Source: Roseivivax sp. GX 12232
Lineage (GTDB): Bacteria; Pseudomonadota; Alphaproteobacteria; Rhodobacterales; Rhodobacteraceae
Direction: 5' to 3'
DNA: 64,000 nucleotides
Assembly: GCF_021272185.1 (NCBI RefSeq)
Contig: NZ_JAJSEC010000008.1
Location: forward strand, 151,727-215,726
Part shown: positions 1 to 9,718 of the stretch, piece by piece
Layout: each line of letters starts with the position of its first letter
Numbering within the stretch: position 1 is the first letter of the stretch
Position numbers and translations under genes: made by a program
The notes under the pieces: model-generated
Seen by the model: the letters and a program-made list of their open reading frames with translations, nothing else
What the model was told of the DNA's origin: nothing
Databases searched by the model: none

Positions 1-1886
1 AGACCACCTCGACCGAGGCCGACGGGCCGGGCAACGTGCATCACCGGGTGATCGCCGACCACCTGCGCTCGACCTCCTTCCTGATCGCCGACGGGGTGAT
101 GCCCTCGAACGACGGGCGCGGCTACGTGCTGCGGCGGATCATGCGCCGTGCGATGCGGCACGCGCATCTCCTGGGCGCCAAGGATCCGGTCATGTTCCGC
201 CTGGTGCCGGCGCTGGTCCGCGAGATGGGCGCCGCCTACCCCGAGCTGCACCGCGCCCAGCCCTTGATCGAGGAGACGCTGAAGCTCGAGGAGACGCGCT
301 TCCAGCAGACGCTCGACCGCGGGCTGAAGCTGCTCGACGACGAGCTGGGCAAGCTCGACGAGGCCGAGGCCCTGCCCGGCCAGGCGGCCTTCAAGCTCTA
401 CGACACCTACGGCTTCCCGCTCGACCTGACCCAGGACGCGCTGCGCGAAAAGGGCCGCAGCGTCGACACCGATGGTTTCGACGCCGCCATGGCCGAGCAG
501 AAGGCCAAGGCCCGCGCCGCCTGGTCGGGCTCGGGCGAGGCCGCGGATGCCGCGATCTGGTTCGACCTCGCCGACCAGCACGGCACCACGGATTTCCTCG
601 GCTATGACACCGAGACCGCCGAGGGCGTGGTGCTCGACATCGTCAAGGAGGGCGCCGCCACGGCCTCGGCCGCCAAGGGCGAGACCGTGCAGCTGGTGCT
701 GAACCAGACGCCCTTCTACGCCGAGGCCGGCGGCCAGGTCGGCGACACCGGCGAGGTGGTGACCGAGGGCGGGACGGCCCGGATCACCGACACCCGCCAG
801 GTCGCGGGCGTGGTCATCCATTTCGCCGAGGTCACCGAAGGCGAGATCGCCCGCGGCGCCGCGGCCAAGCTCGAGGTCGACCACGCGCGCCGCACCAAGA
901 TCCGCGCCAACCATTCGGCCACGCACCTTCTGAACGAGGCGCTGCGCCGGACGCTGGGCGATCATGTCGCGCAGCGCGGCTCGCTGAATGCGCCGGACCG
1001 GCTGCGCTTCGACTTCAGCCACGCCAAGGGGCTGACCGAGACCGAGATCGCCGGCGTCGAGCGCGAGGTGAACGACTACATCCGCCAGAACACGGCCGTC
1101 GAGACGCGCATCATGACGCCCGACGACGCCCGCGCCATGGGCGCCCAGGCGCTTTTCGGCGAGAAATACGGCGAGGAGGTCCGCGTGGTCTCCATGGGCC
1201 GCCAGGACGGGTCCGGCAAGGGCACCGACGGGGCGACCTATTCGATCGAGCTTTGCGGCGGCACCCATGTGGGCCGCACCGGCGAGATCGGGCTTTTCGT
1301 GGCGCTCGGCGACAGCGCGTCCTCCTCGGGGGTGCGGCGCTTCGAGGCGCTGACCGGCCAGGCGGCGCTCGATTACCTGCGCGGCCAGGACCGGCTGGTG
1401 AGCCGGCTCTCGGGCGAGCTGAAGACCTCGGCGGGGGATCTGCCCGACCGGCTGAAGGCGCTGCTCGACGAGCGCAAGGCGCTGCAGAACGAGGTCGCCC
1501 AGCTCAAGCGCGAGATCGCCATGGGCGGCGGTGACGGTTCGGGCGGGATCGAGCCGCGCGAGGTCGCAGGCGTGAAGTTCCTCGCCCAGACCCTGACCGG
1601 CGTCTCCGGCAAGGACCTGCGCCCGCTCATCGACGAGCACAAGCGCCGGCTCGGCTCGGGCGCGGTGCTGCTGGTGACCGAGAGCGACGGCAAGGCCGCG
1701 GTGGCCGCGGGCGTGACCGACGATCTGACCGGGCGGGTCTCGGCGGTGGACCTGGTGAAGGCCGCGGTCGGCGCGCTTGGCGGCAAGGGCGGCGGCGGCC
1801 GTCCGGACATGGCCCAGGGCGGTGCCGCCTCGGCCGAAAAGGCCGATGAGGCCATAAAGGCGGCGGAAGCCGTGATCGGAGGATAA
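1..1886 (+). CDS. alaS: Alanyl-tRNA synthetase, C-terminal part (5' end outside window)
   Basis: Charges tRNA-Ala with alanine in the cytoplasm and hydrolyses mischarged Ser/Gly-tRNA-Ala. The frame is open from the first complete codon at base 3, so the start lies before the window; about 628 residues are present of the family's usual ~880. In order: the end of the class II catalytic core ([16 protein letters not shown]), the editing domain with its metal ligands HSATH near base 911 and CGGTH near base 1254, then a coiled-coil linker and the C-Ala domain with its glycine-rich tail ([15 protein letters not shown]). The stop is one base before the next ATG, so the small downstream gene is probably cotranscribed. 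No frameshift or missing ligand was seen. Confidence 0.97.
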   Translation, partial: TTSTEADGPGNVHHRVIADHLRSTSFLIADGVMPSNDGRGYVLRRIMRRAMRHAHLLGAKDPVMFRLVPALVREMGAAYPELHRAQPLIEETLKLEETRFQQTLDRGLKLLDDELGKLDEAEALPGQAAFKLYDTYGFPLDLTQDALREKGRSVDTDGFDAAMAEQKAKARAAWSGSGEAADAAIWFDLADQHGTTDFLGYDTETAEGVVLDIVKEGAATASAAKGETVQLVLNQTPFYAEAGGQVGDTGEVVTEGGTARITDTRQVAGVVIHFAEVTEGEIARGAAAKLEVDHARRTKIRANHSATHLLNEALRRTLGDHVAQRGSLNAPDRLRFDFSHAKGLTETEIAGVEREVNDYIRQNTAVETRIMTPDDARAMGAQALFGEKYGEEVRVVSMGRQDGSGKGTDGATYSIELCGGTHVGRTGEIGLFVALGDSASSSGVRRFEALTGQAALDYLRGQDRLVSRLSGELKTSAGDLPDRLKALLDERKALQNEVAQLKREIAMGGGDGSGGIEPREVAGVKFLAQTLTGVSGKDLRPLIDEHKRRLGSGAVLLVTESDGKAAVAAGVTDDLTGRVSAVDLVKAAVGALGGKGGGGRPDMAQGGAASAEKADEAIKAAEAVIGG

Positions 1887-1887
1887 G

Positions 1888-2193
1888 ATGCCCGCACTCT
1901 GGATCGCCCATGTGCATGTGACCGACGCCGAGGCCTACGGCAAATACGCCGAGCTGGCCGGCCCCGCGATTGCCGCCCACGGCGGGTCCTTCGTGGCGCG
2001 CGGCGGCAAATACGTCGTGCTCGAGGGCAACAAGACCCGCGACGGCGCCGACCGCGAGCGCCACGTGGTGGCGCGCTTCCCCTCGGTCGAGGCGGCGGAG
2101 AGCTGCTACCGCTCCGAGGCCTACCAGGAAGCGCTGAGCCACGCCCGCGACGCCTCCGAGCGCGACCTGCTGATCCTGGAGATCCCGGAGTAA
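1888..2193 (+). CDS. DUF1330 family protein
   Basis: A 101-residue cytoplasmic protein of the DUF1330 family, a dimeric ferredoxin-like alpha/beta-barrel fold related to YciI and ABM proteins; its biochemical role is unknown. Recognisable parts are the opening strand ALWIAHVHVTD, the central AAHGGSFVARGGKYVVLEG and the closing strand DLLILEIPE. The ATG follows the alaS stop by one base and the ribosome binding site (GGAGGATAA) lies in the last alaS codons, which indicates translational coupling. Family assignment is by overall pattern; no catalytic function is claimed. Confidence 0.85.
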   Translation: MPALWIAHVHVTDAEAYGKYAELAGPAIAAHGGSFVARGGKYVVLEGNKTRDGADRERHVVARFPSVEAAESCYRSEAYQEALSHARDASERDLLILEIPE

Positions 2194-2605
2194 GGGGTTG
2201 GGGCCGCTGCGCCGCCCTCAACCCGCACAACAGAGGGCGCGCGCCGGACCGGGGGCCGGCGCTACTGAGCTCTGAGCTGCGCGCTTTATCCCAGCAAGCT
2301 CAGGGCTAGGGCTGATCCAAGCACGCCACTCCAAGGAGCGCCGGCCCATCGGGCCGGTCCGGCGCGCGCCCGGCACCTTCGGTGCTATTCGGGCGCGAGT
2401 GGCCGCAATTGGGCATGGTGTTTCTCAGACCAAGCGTTTGCACCGGTCGCGGTCTTGGCTTGTGGCTCGAGAAAGTCAGGGCCATAGCCAGCACATTCTC
2501 CCCGGCCTGAGCGGCACCCCCCAAACGAAAACGCAGCCACCAGGTGGGGGCGCCTCCGCCAGTTCCGTCAATCCAACCCCCGGGCGCCCTGCCCGGCCCG
2601 GCGCC
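2194..2605. other. Intergenic region between DUF1330 gene and typA
   Basis: The two flanking genes converge here. The region holds one copy of the 171-bp structured repeat (2231-2401). No plausible gene and no classical T-tracted terminator were seen outside the repeat, so the GC-rich foldback may itself act as the terminator for both sides. Confidence 0.6.
2231..2401 (+). repeat. 171-bp structured intergenic repeat, copy 1
   Basis: Copy 1 of an element that recurs in inverted orientation at 4923-5093 with exactly the same length. It starts with the arm GGGCGCGCGCCGGACCGG, which is the reverse complement of CCGGTCCGGCGCGCGCCC near its other end, so the unit can fold into a long foldback. The middle is diverged but keeps GCTTTATC and TCAGGGCTAG. 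A small hairpin GCACC-TTC-GGTGC follows the right arm; in copy 2 it reads GCATC-TTC-GATGC, a compensatory base-pair change. Function is unknown; it resembles REP/BIME-type extragenic elements in general design. Confidence 0.85.
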
Positions 2606-4423
<1,818 letters not shown>

Positions 4424-4499
4424 GGGGAGTCCGTCTCGATTTGTGTGGTTGCGCGCGGCCTATCGCTGGGAGGGCCAAAAGGCCAGCCCTATTCGCAGA

Positions 4500-4620
4500 A
4501 GGGGCGGTTTGGGGGGCTGGGCTGGGGGAGTGGGTGGTTTGGGGGGATGTGCTGGGTCCGGGGGGTGGGCGGTTAGGTGATGTGCTGCACCTGGGGGTTG
4601 GGCGGTTTGGGGGCTTTTGG
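4500..4620 (+). other. G-rich tract with quadruplex potential (typA leader, opposite strand)
   Basis: The + strand shows many closely spaced runs of three to six G, such as GGTTTGGGGGGCTGGGCTGG and GGTCCGGGGGGTGGGCGG. typA is read from the other strand, so its leader RNA would be C-rich and the template strand G-rich. Comparable G-runs on the template strand occur in front of fahA (about 25660-25680) and fumA (39800-39930). Confidence 0.55.
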
Positions 4621-4655
4621 GTGCACAGTGTCGGAGAGGCGCGCGGCGCGGTTGC

Positions 4656-4728
4656 GGGTCGATGTCCGATCCGGCGGCGGATGGGTGTCCGGTCCAGTGG
4701 CGGATAGATGTCCGGGCGAGCGGCGCGG
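4656..4728 (+). repeat. Three imperfect 23-bp tandem units
   Basis: The hexamers ATGTCC, GTGTCC and ATGTCC occur at 4662, 4685 and 4708, exactly 23 bp apart, inside a degenerate unit of the form GGATNGNTGTCCGGNC. No function is evident. Confidence 0.6.
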
Positions 4729-4922
4729 CCAAGGTTGAAGGGCAGCGGAACTGGCGGGCGAGGGCCAAGCGGTCGCGGAATTGCAGTGAAGAACACTCTC
4801 GGCCCGCCATCTCGGGCACTTCTCCGAGTGGTGAAGAACGCCCGCAAGATACCCATAGCCCTTTCCCAACCGAGCCCACTAGCCCCGGCATGCACAACCG
4901 CGCGCCCAGCCCGACCCGCCCC

Positions 4923-5093
4923 CACTTGCGCCCGAATAGCATCGAAGATGCCGGGCGCGCGCCGGACCGGCCCCTTGGGCCGGCGCTCTTGTGGGCGAAG
5001 CGCATAGATCGCCGCTAGCCCTGACCTTGTTGAGATAAAGCGCCTCGCTCAAAGGGCAGCAGCGCCGGCCCCCGGTCCGGCGCGCGCCCTCTG
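4923..5093 (-). repeat. 171-bp structured intergenic repeat, copy 2 (inverted)
   Basis: Reverse-complement copy of the element at 2231-2401, of the same length. The outer arms (GGGCGCGCGCCGGACCGG and its complement) are identical to copy 1, the central ~65 bp has diverged, and the small terminal hairpin has a covarying base pair. Together the two copies form a 2.9-kb inverted arrangement with typA in the middle. Confidence 0.85.
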
Positions 5094-5199
5094 GTGGGGA
5101 GGGTGTGAGGGCGGCGGGTGGGGCTTCCGGGGTATCCGCGAAAAGACGGAGCATTGCGCCTGGGGGATCCGTGGCGGCAGTCCACGCTCGCGCCCGGAC

Positions 5200-5345
5200 T
5201 CCACCAGAGGCCCGTCGGCAAACCGGGCACCACCAGAGGCCCGTCGGCACACCGAGCACCACCAGAGGCCGGTCAGCACACCGGCGACCACCAGAGGCCG
5301 GTCACACCGGACACCACCAAAGGCCCATCAGCAAACCCGACAGCA
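5200..5345 (+). repeat. 29-bp tandem repeat, five to six units
   Basis: The core CCACCAGAGGCC starts at 5201, 5230, 5259 and 5288 (period exactly 29), then in degenerate form at 5314 and about 5341. Whole units, for example CCACCAGAGGCCCGTCGGCA, are repeated with substitutions, so this is a head-to-tail tandem array and not a repeat-spacer array. No start and ribosome binding site make it a likely coding repeat. Confidence 0.8.
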
Positions 5346-5499
5346 GCGGAAGCCTGTCAACACGACAGCCCCATCAGCACGACGAACCGCACCAGCGGAC
5401 CGCCCCACCCTCCCCAAGAAATGGGGGCGGCAGCCGCAGCCCCCGCCCCTCTCTCTCAAATCTGCCAACGGACACACAACCAGCGCCCGCCGCGCGGCC

Positions 5500-6855
5500 T
5501 CACCCGTAGACCAGCCTCGGCAGCCAGATCACCGCCTCGGGGAAGAACATGCAGATCGCCAGGCCCACGATCTGCAGGAACAGGAAGGGCAGCGCCGCCT
5601 TGAAGATGTCGGTCATCGGGATCTCCGGGGGCGCCACGCCGCGCAGGTAGAAGAGCGCGTAGCCGAAGGGCGGCGACAAAAAGCTCATCTGCATGTTCAC
5701 GAGGTAAAGCACCCCGAACCACAGCACCAGGTCGTCGGGGCTGTCGAGCCCGAAGGCCTGCGCCCCGAGCGCCTTCACGATCGGCACGAAGATCGGCACG
5801 CAGAGCAGCAGGATGCCCACCCAGTCGAGGAACATCCCCAGCGCCACCAGCAGGATCTGCATCAGGATCAGGATGCCCCAAGGCCCGAGACCCGTCGCCG
5901 CCAGCGCGTCCTGCACGAACTGCTGGCCGCCCTCGAGCACGTAGAGCCCGACGAAGATGGTCGCGCCGAACATGATCCAGATCACCATGGCGCTGGCCTT
6001 GAGCGTGGTCAGCGAGGCCTCGCGGATGGTCTGCCAGTCGAGCTTGCGGTGGATCGCCGCGACGATGAAGGCGCCGAAGGTGCCGATGCCCGCGGCCTCG
6101 ACCGGGGTGGCGACGCCCGAGAAGATCACCCCCAGCACGATCACGATCAGCGCGATGGGCGCCGACATGTTGCCCAGAAGGCGGATCTTCTGCCGGGTCG
6201 GGATGCGCTCCTCGATGGGGATCGGCGGGCCGACCTGCGGGTTGATGTAGCTGCGCACCACCACGTAGACGATATACATCCCCGACAGGATCATCCCCGG
6301 GATCACCGCCCCGATGAACAGCTCGCCCACCGATTGCTCGGCGACCACCGCGTAGATGATCGCCAGGATCGACGGCGGGATCAGGATGCCCAGCGTGCCG
6401 CCGGCCATGATCGAGCCCATGGCGATCTTCGGGTCGTAGCCGCGCTCGAGCATGGCCGGAAGCGCGATGATGCCCATGGTCACCACCGCCGCCCCGATCA
6501 CGCCGACCATGGCCGCGAGCACCGTCGAGGCCAGGATCGTCGCCGCCGCGAGGCCGCCCTTCACGCCGCCCAGCACCTTGTAGATCACGTCGAACATGTC
6601 GTTGATGATCCCCGCCCTCTCGAGCATGGCGGCCATGAAGATGAACAAGGGGATCGCCGAGAGCTGGTAGTTCGTCATCAGCGGGAAGATCCGCGAAGGC
6701 ACGATGTTCAGCGCCCGCTCGTCGCCCAGCACAAACAGGAAGACGCAGGCCAGGCCGCCGGTGACGAAGGCCAGCGGCAGCCCCGCCATCAGCAGCGCCA
6801 GGAGCGAGCCGAACATGATCAGGGTGAGCCACCCGATTCCGATCTCAATTCCCAT
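5500..6855 (-). CDS. dctM: TRAP transporter large permease (DctM)
   Basis: A 451-residue inner-membrane protein, the ion-coupled translocation subunit of a TRAP transporter that imports an organic anion delivered by the periplasmic DctP-type protein. Hydrophobic segments run through almost the whole chain (about 12), with typical family stretches such as LIPPSILAIIYAVVAEQSVG and MFLDWVGILLLCVPIF. Length fits DctM (~425-450). Its ATG at 6855 is three bases after the stop of the small-permease gene, so the two are translated from one message. The substrate cannot be told from sequence; long-tailed DctQ partners often go with carboxylate carriers. Confidence 0.93.
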   Translation of the reverse strand: MGIEIGIGWLTLIMFGSLLALLMAGLPLAFVTGGLACVFLFVLGDERALNIVPSRIFPLMTNYQLSAIPLFIFMAAMLERAGIINDMFDVIYKVLGGVKGGLAAATILASTVLAAMVGVIGAAVVTMGIIALPAMLERGYDPKIAMGSIMAGGTLGILIPPSILAIIYAVVAEQSVGELFIGAVIPGMILSGMYIVYVVVRSYINPQVGPPIPIEERIPTRQKIRLLGNMSAPIALIVIVLGVIFSGVATPVEAAGIGTFGAFIVAAIHRKLDWQTIREASLTTLKASAMVIWIMFGATIFVGLYVLEGGQQFVQDALAATGLGPWGILILMQILLVALGMFLDWVGILLLCVPIFVPIVKALGAQAFGLDSPDDLVLWFGVLYLVNMQMSFLSPPFGYALFYLRGVAPPEIPMTDIFKAALPFLFLQIVGLAICMFFPEAVIWLPRLVYG

Positions 6856-6858
6856 GGA

Positions 6859-8169
6859 TCAGGCCTCCCCGCGCACGAGGGTGCGGACGTCTTTGGACAG
6901 TTTCGACACGCCCTGGAGCACCAGGAGCACGGCGCCGACCACCATCACCCATTTCATGGGCCACAAGGGCACCTCCCATTCGTTGAAGGAAATCTCGCCC
7001 CAGCGGATGTTGGGGTCGGTCCATTGCGACAGCGACCACCCCGAGAGCATCTCGGTCGTGGCGATCTCGCCGCGCGCCCAGCTGCTGATCAGCCCGTTGC
7101 CCGAGGGCACGGCGATGGCGTCCATCGCGAAGATGTAGCTGGTCGCCAAGAGCGTGCCGGCGAAGATGAAGAAGAAGATCGAGGTCAGCAGGTCGACCAC
7201 CGCCTTCCGCCGGGTCGAGAGCTCGGCGTAGAAGATGTCCACCCGGACGTGCTGTTCGGTCAGCATCGCGTAGGAGCCCGCGATGAGATACTGCATGCCG
7301 AACATCAGATACATCGCCTCATGCGCCCAGTTGGTCGGCGCGTTGAAGACGTAGCGCGAGATCACCTCGAAGTAGTAGACGAAGACCGCGATCACCGCCC
7401 AGTAGGCGGTGAACTCGCCGGCATAGAGGCAGAGCCGGTCGATCCAGTTCGAGGCGTAGCGCGCGTCGTCCTCCATGACGCCGATGCCCGCCTCCTGCAG
7501 CTTGCGGTCGTTCTCGGAGAGCGTGTCGTCGGGCAGCTGCGCATTGGCCTTGGAGACCAGGCGCGGCAGAAGCAGCGCATCGAGCAGGATCAAGGCCAGG
7601 AGCAGGTAGAAGGCGTAATCCGCCACCTGGTTCCAGAACAGCCGGTCACCGCGCGCGGCGCTCAGCGGCGCCTCGAGCTCGGTCAGCGCGACGCCGGCCT
7701 CGTCGATCCGGGCCTGGCCCTGTTCGATGGTCCGCTCGGCGCGCTCGACCCGGCGCTCGGCGGCGCGTTTCTGGAAGGAGCCCTCCTCGGCGGCCTCGAA
7801 ATCCGCCCGGTAGCCCGCGATCTCCGAGCGCGCCTCGGAGACGCGTTCTTCCTCGCGCTCGAGCGTGCGCAGCGCGACGCGCTCCTCGTTGGCGTAGTTC
7901 GAGACCTCGGTGCGCGCCTCCTGGCCCTGGCCGTTGGCGAAGAGGATCGCCAGGAAGATCGGCAGGAAGATGAAGCCCAGGAGGTTCTTGAGGTAGAACC
8001 TGTGCAGCCCCAGCATCCCGCCGGTCACCAGGATCATGTAGCCCAGCGGCAGCGAATAGGTCTTGCGTTGGACCTTGGGGCGCCGCGCCAGCGACATGGC
8101 GATGAGCGGGAAGACGATCAGCCCCACCCAGTAAAGCCAGTGCGGCAGCGTGAAACTCAGATCGGGCAT
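6859..8169 (-). CDS. dctQ: TRAP small permease (DctQ) with N-terminal TM2 domain and coiled coil
   Basis: A 436-residue inner-membrane protein, more than twice the usual DctQ length (~160-200). Three parts can be seen: a TM2-like module near residues 5-75 with the hallmark GLHRFYLKN between two membrane segments; a charged, Ala/Glu/Arg-rich coiled coil at about 80-180; and a C-terminal four-helix DctQ domain from ~250 (FEVISRYVFNAPTNWAHEAM). The start at 8169 is chosen because AAGGGACA lies just upstream and MPDLSF leads straight into the first membrane helix; a start 14 codons earlier lacks support. It sits between dctP and dctM. Confidence 0.9.
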   Translation of the reverse strand: MPDLSFTLPHWLYWVGLIVFPLIAMSLARRPKVQRKTYSLPLGYMILVTGGMLGLHRFYLKNLLGFIFLPIFLAILFANGQGQEARTEVSNYANEERVALRTLEREEERVSEARSEIAGYRADFEAAEEGSFQKRAAERRVERAERTIEQGQARIDEAGVALTELEAPLSAARGDRLFWNQVADYAFYLLLALILLDALLLPRLVSKANAQLPDDTLSENDRKLQEAGIGVMEDDARYASNWIDRLCLYAGEFTAYWAVIAVFVYYFEVISRYVFNAPTNWAHEAMYLMFGMQYLIAGSYAMLTEQHVRVDIFYAELSTRRKAVVDLLTSIFFFIFAGTLLATSYIFAMDAIAVPSGNGLISSWARGEIATTEMLSGWSLSQWTDPNIRWGEISFNEWEVPLWPMKWVMVVGAVLLVLQGVSKLSKDVRTLVRGEA

Positions 8170-8218
8170 GGAATGTCCCTTGTTGTTGTCGCGCGATCGC
8201 CCCTCGGACACGGGGCAT

Positions 8219-8248
8219 CCGCCCGGCGCGGGGCAACGCGCCGGGCGG
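8219..8248 (-). promoter_or_regulatory. Hairpin between dctP and dctQ (perfect 12-bp stem)
   Basis: CCGCCCGGCGCG (8219-8230) pairs perfectly with CGCGCCGGGCGG (8237-8248) around a six-base loop. No T-run follows, so it is better explained as an mRNA 3'-end protecting or partial-termination hairpin that raises dctP over the permease genes than as a full terminator. Confidence 0.7.
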
Positions 8249-8278
8249 CTCTCTGGGGGCGGCCGGGCCGCGCCCGGC

Positions 8279-9376
8279 TCAGAGGTCCAGCGTCAGACCG
8301 TCGGTCAGCGCCGGGTCGACATAGCCGAGCGAGCCGGACTGCATGTAGTCGAGCTGGATCTTGAAGACCCGCGCCGCGTTCGGATCGCGGTTGGCATAGT
8401 CGAACCAGATCGGCACGGCGACCTCGGTCATCAGCGCCACGTCGTCCTGGCTGAGGCGGGTGACCTCGGTGCCGTCGGCCTCGAACTTCTCCCAGGCCTC
8501 CTGGTCGGCCTTCTGGATCGCCGCGTGGTGCATGTCGGAATAGACGTGGGTCTCCATCTCGACGAATTGCTGCATCTCGGGCGAGAGCGCGTTCCAGGCG
8601 TCCATGCCCACGGTGATGTCCATGAGGTCGACCGGCTGGTAGAGCGACATGAAGCCCGGCGGGCCCATGACGATGTAGTCGGTCACCTGGCTGAAGCCGA
8701 GCGCGTAGTTCACCGCCGGGCCCACGTAGTCGGCCACGTCGATGGTGCCCTTCTCCAGCGCCGGGAAGATCTCCGAGCCCGGCAGAACCGTGGTCTCGGC
8801 TCCGATCTCGGTGAAGACCTCCGCCACCATGCCGCCCGGCAGGCGCATCTTGCGGCCGGCGAAATCGTCGATCGAGCGGATCGGCACCTTGGAGTGGATG
8901 ATGTTCGGCCCGTGGTGCACGGGGCCCACGAACATCATGTTCTGTTCGGCGAAGAGCTCGCGCGCGATCTCGAGCCCGCCGAGGCCGTAGTAGAAGACGT
9001 CCCATTCGTGCGGGTTGCGCAGACCCAGCGGATAGGAGGTCAGGAAGGTGGCCGCCGGCACGATGCCCTGGCCGTAGATGGTGAAGGGGTTGATCGCGTC
9101 CAGAACGCCGTTCTTCACCGCGTCGTAAAGCTGGAAGTCGCCCACGACGTCATTGGCGCCGAAGGGCTGGAAGGCCAGCTCGCCGCCGGACTTCTCCTGG
9201 ATCGTGGCGCACCAGTCCTTGAAGATCTGCAGGCCGGCCCCGCCGGGCCAGGAGGTCTGGATCTTCCAGGTGGTGCCATGCGACGCGGCTGACGCGACAT
9301 GCGGCGCGGCAAGCGTCGCCGCCCCCGCCCCTGCAATCGTGCGCAGCGCGGAGCGCCGTGTTGTGATGGTCTTCAT
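8279..9376 (-). CDS. dctP: TRAP transporter substrate-binding protein (DctP family)
   Basis: A 365-residue periplasmic receptor that captures the substrate and hands it to DctQM. The N-terminus MKTITTRRSALRTIAGAG followed by a hydrophobic stretch and AASA is a twin-arginine signal peptide with a cleavage site. The mature part shows the DctP pattern (WKIQTSWPGG, LPGGMVAEVFTEIGAETTVL, YVGPAVNYALGF), as in the mannitol/chloroaromatic-type subfamily. The start at 9376 is set by GGAGGA four bases upstream; a longer reading from 9421 would put charged residues before the signal. It is the first gene of the operon and its ribosome binding site lies in a hairpin. Confidence 0.93.
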   Translation of the reverse strand: MKTITTRRSALRTIAGAGAATLAAPHVASAASHGTTWKIQTSWPGGAGLQIFKDWCATIQEKSGGELAFQPFGANDVVGDFQLYDAVKNGVLDAINPFTIYGQGIVPAATFLTSYPLGLRNPHEWDVFYYGLGGLEIARELFAEQNMMFVGPVHHGPNIIHSKVPIRSIDDFAGRKMRLPGGMVAEVFTEIGAETTVLPGSEIFPALEKGTIDVADYVGPAVNYALGFSQVTDYIVMGPPGFMSLYQPVDLMDITVGMDAWNALSPEMQQFVEMETHVYSDMHHAAIQKADQEAWEKFEADGTEVTRLSQDDVALMTEVAVPIWFDYANRDPNAARVFKIQLDYMQSGSLGYVDPALTDGLTLDL

Positions 9377-9718
9377 GATGTCCTCCCAAGATATTCTTGC
9401 TTTTGGGAGGAGAAGGGACATGCGTCACGCGCGCCGCTCAGGCGCGGCGCGGGCCCGCAGGAACCATCGACCGTCTGGTCGGGCTGCGACCCTCCTCCCG
9501 CAGCCAAGGCTAGGGGTTGCGACAGTCGCGGCAAGGAATTTCGTAGCTGCGGCGCGGCGTTACCGCTCTCAATCGGGGGCCTTTGGCGGGGGAATTTGGG
9601 TTCCAGTTGGGGAAGGTTGGCGGGGTAGGTTTTGCCGTGCGCCGGACACGCATTCGGTGGGTCGCACCAAGTTTTCCACGCAAAGCGCCCTGCCCTCACA
9701 CTCCGCTCAGCGCGGGCT
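9377..9718. other. Intergenic region: dctP leader and 3' flank of udgX
   Basis: Holds the dctP leader with the hairpin at 9381-9411 and probably the operon promoter. A perfect CGACC-N4-GGTCG palindrome lies at 9469-9482 and could be an operator. No gene or clear udgX terminator was seen. Confidence 0.5.
9381..9411 (-). promoter_or_regulatory. Hairpin that hides the dctP ribosome binding site
   Basis: On the mRNA, TCCTCCCAA (9411-9403) is perfectly complementary to TTGGGAGGA (9389-9381), separated by a 13-base A-rich loop. The 3' arm is the Shine-Dalgarno sequence itself and ends four bases before the ATG at 9376. Folding would block ribosome entry, so this is a candidate thermosensor, protein-binding site or small-RNA target. 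Confidence 0.65.

Larger units (their letters stand above)
4424..5499. other. 1.1-kb non-coding region upstream of typA, rich in repeats
   Basis: No convincing gene lies here; the open frames present are low-complexity Pro/Arg/Gly shadows. The region holds a G-rich tract (4500-4620), three 23-bp units (4656-4728), copy 2 of the 171-bp repeat (4923-5093) and 29-bp tandem repeats (5200-5345). The typA promoter must read leftwards from within it. Downstream of dctM (5400-5499) the sequence is C-rich without an obvious terminator. Confidence 0.6.

Noticed and set aside
5200..5345. CRISPR-like array with 29-bp period
   Set aside because: Units are adjacent with no unique spacers, are imperfect and are not accompanied by cas genes.
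6049..8364. A 771-codon open frame opposite the TRAP permease genes
   Set aside because: High-GC antisense shadow with extreme His/Arg/Asp composition; the permeases on the other strand are clear.
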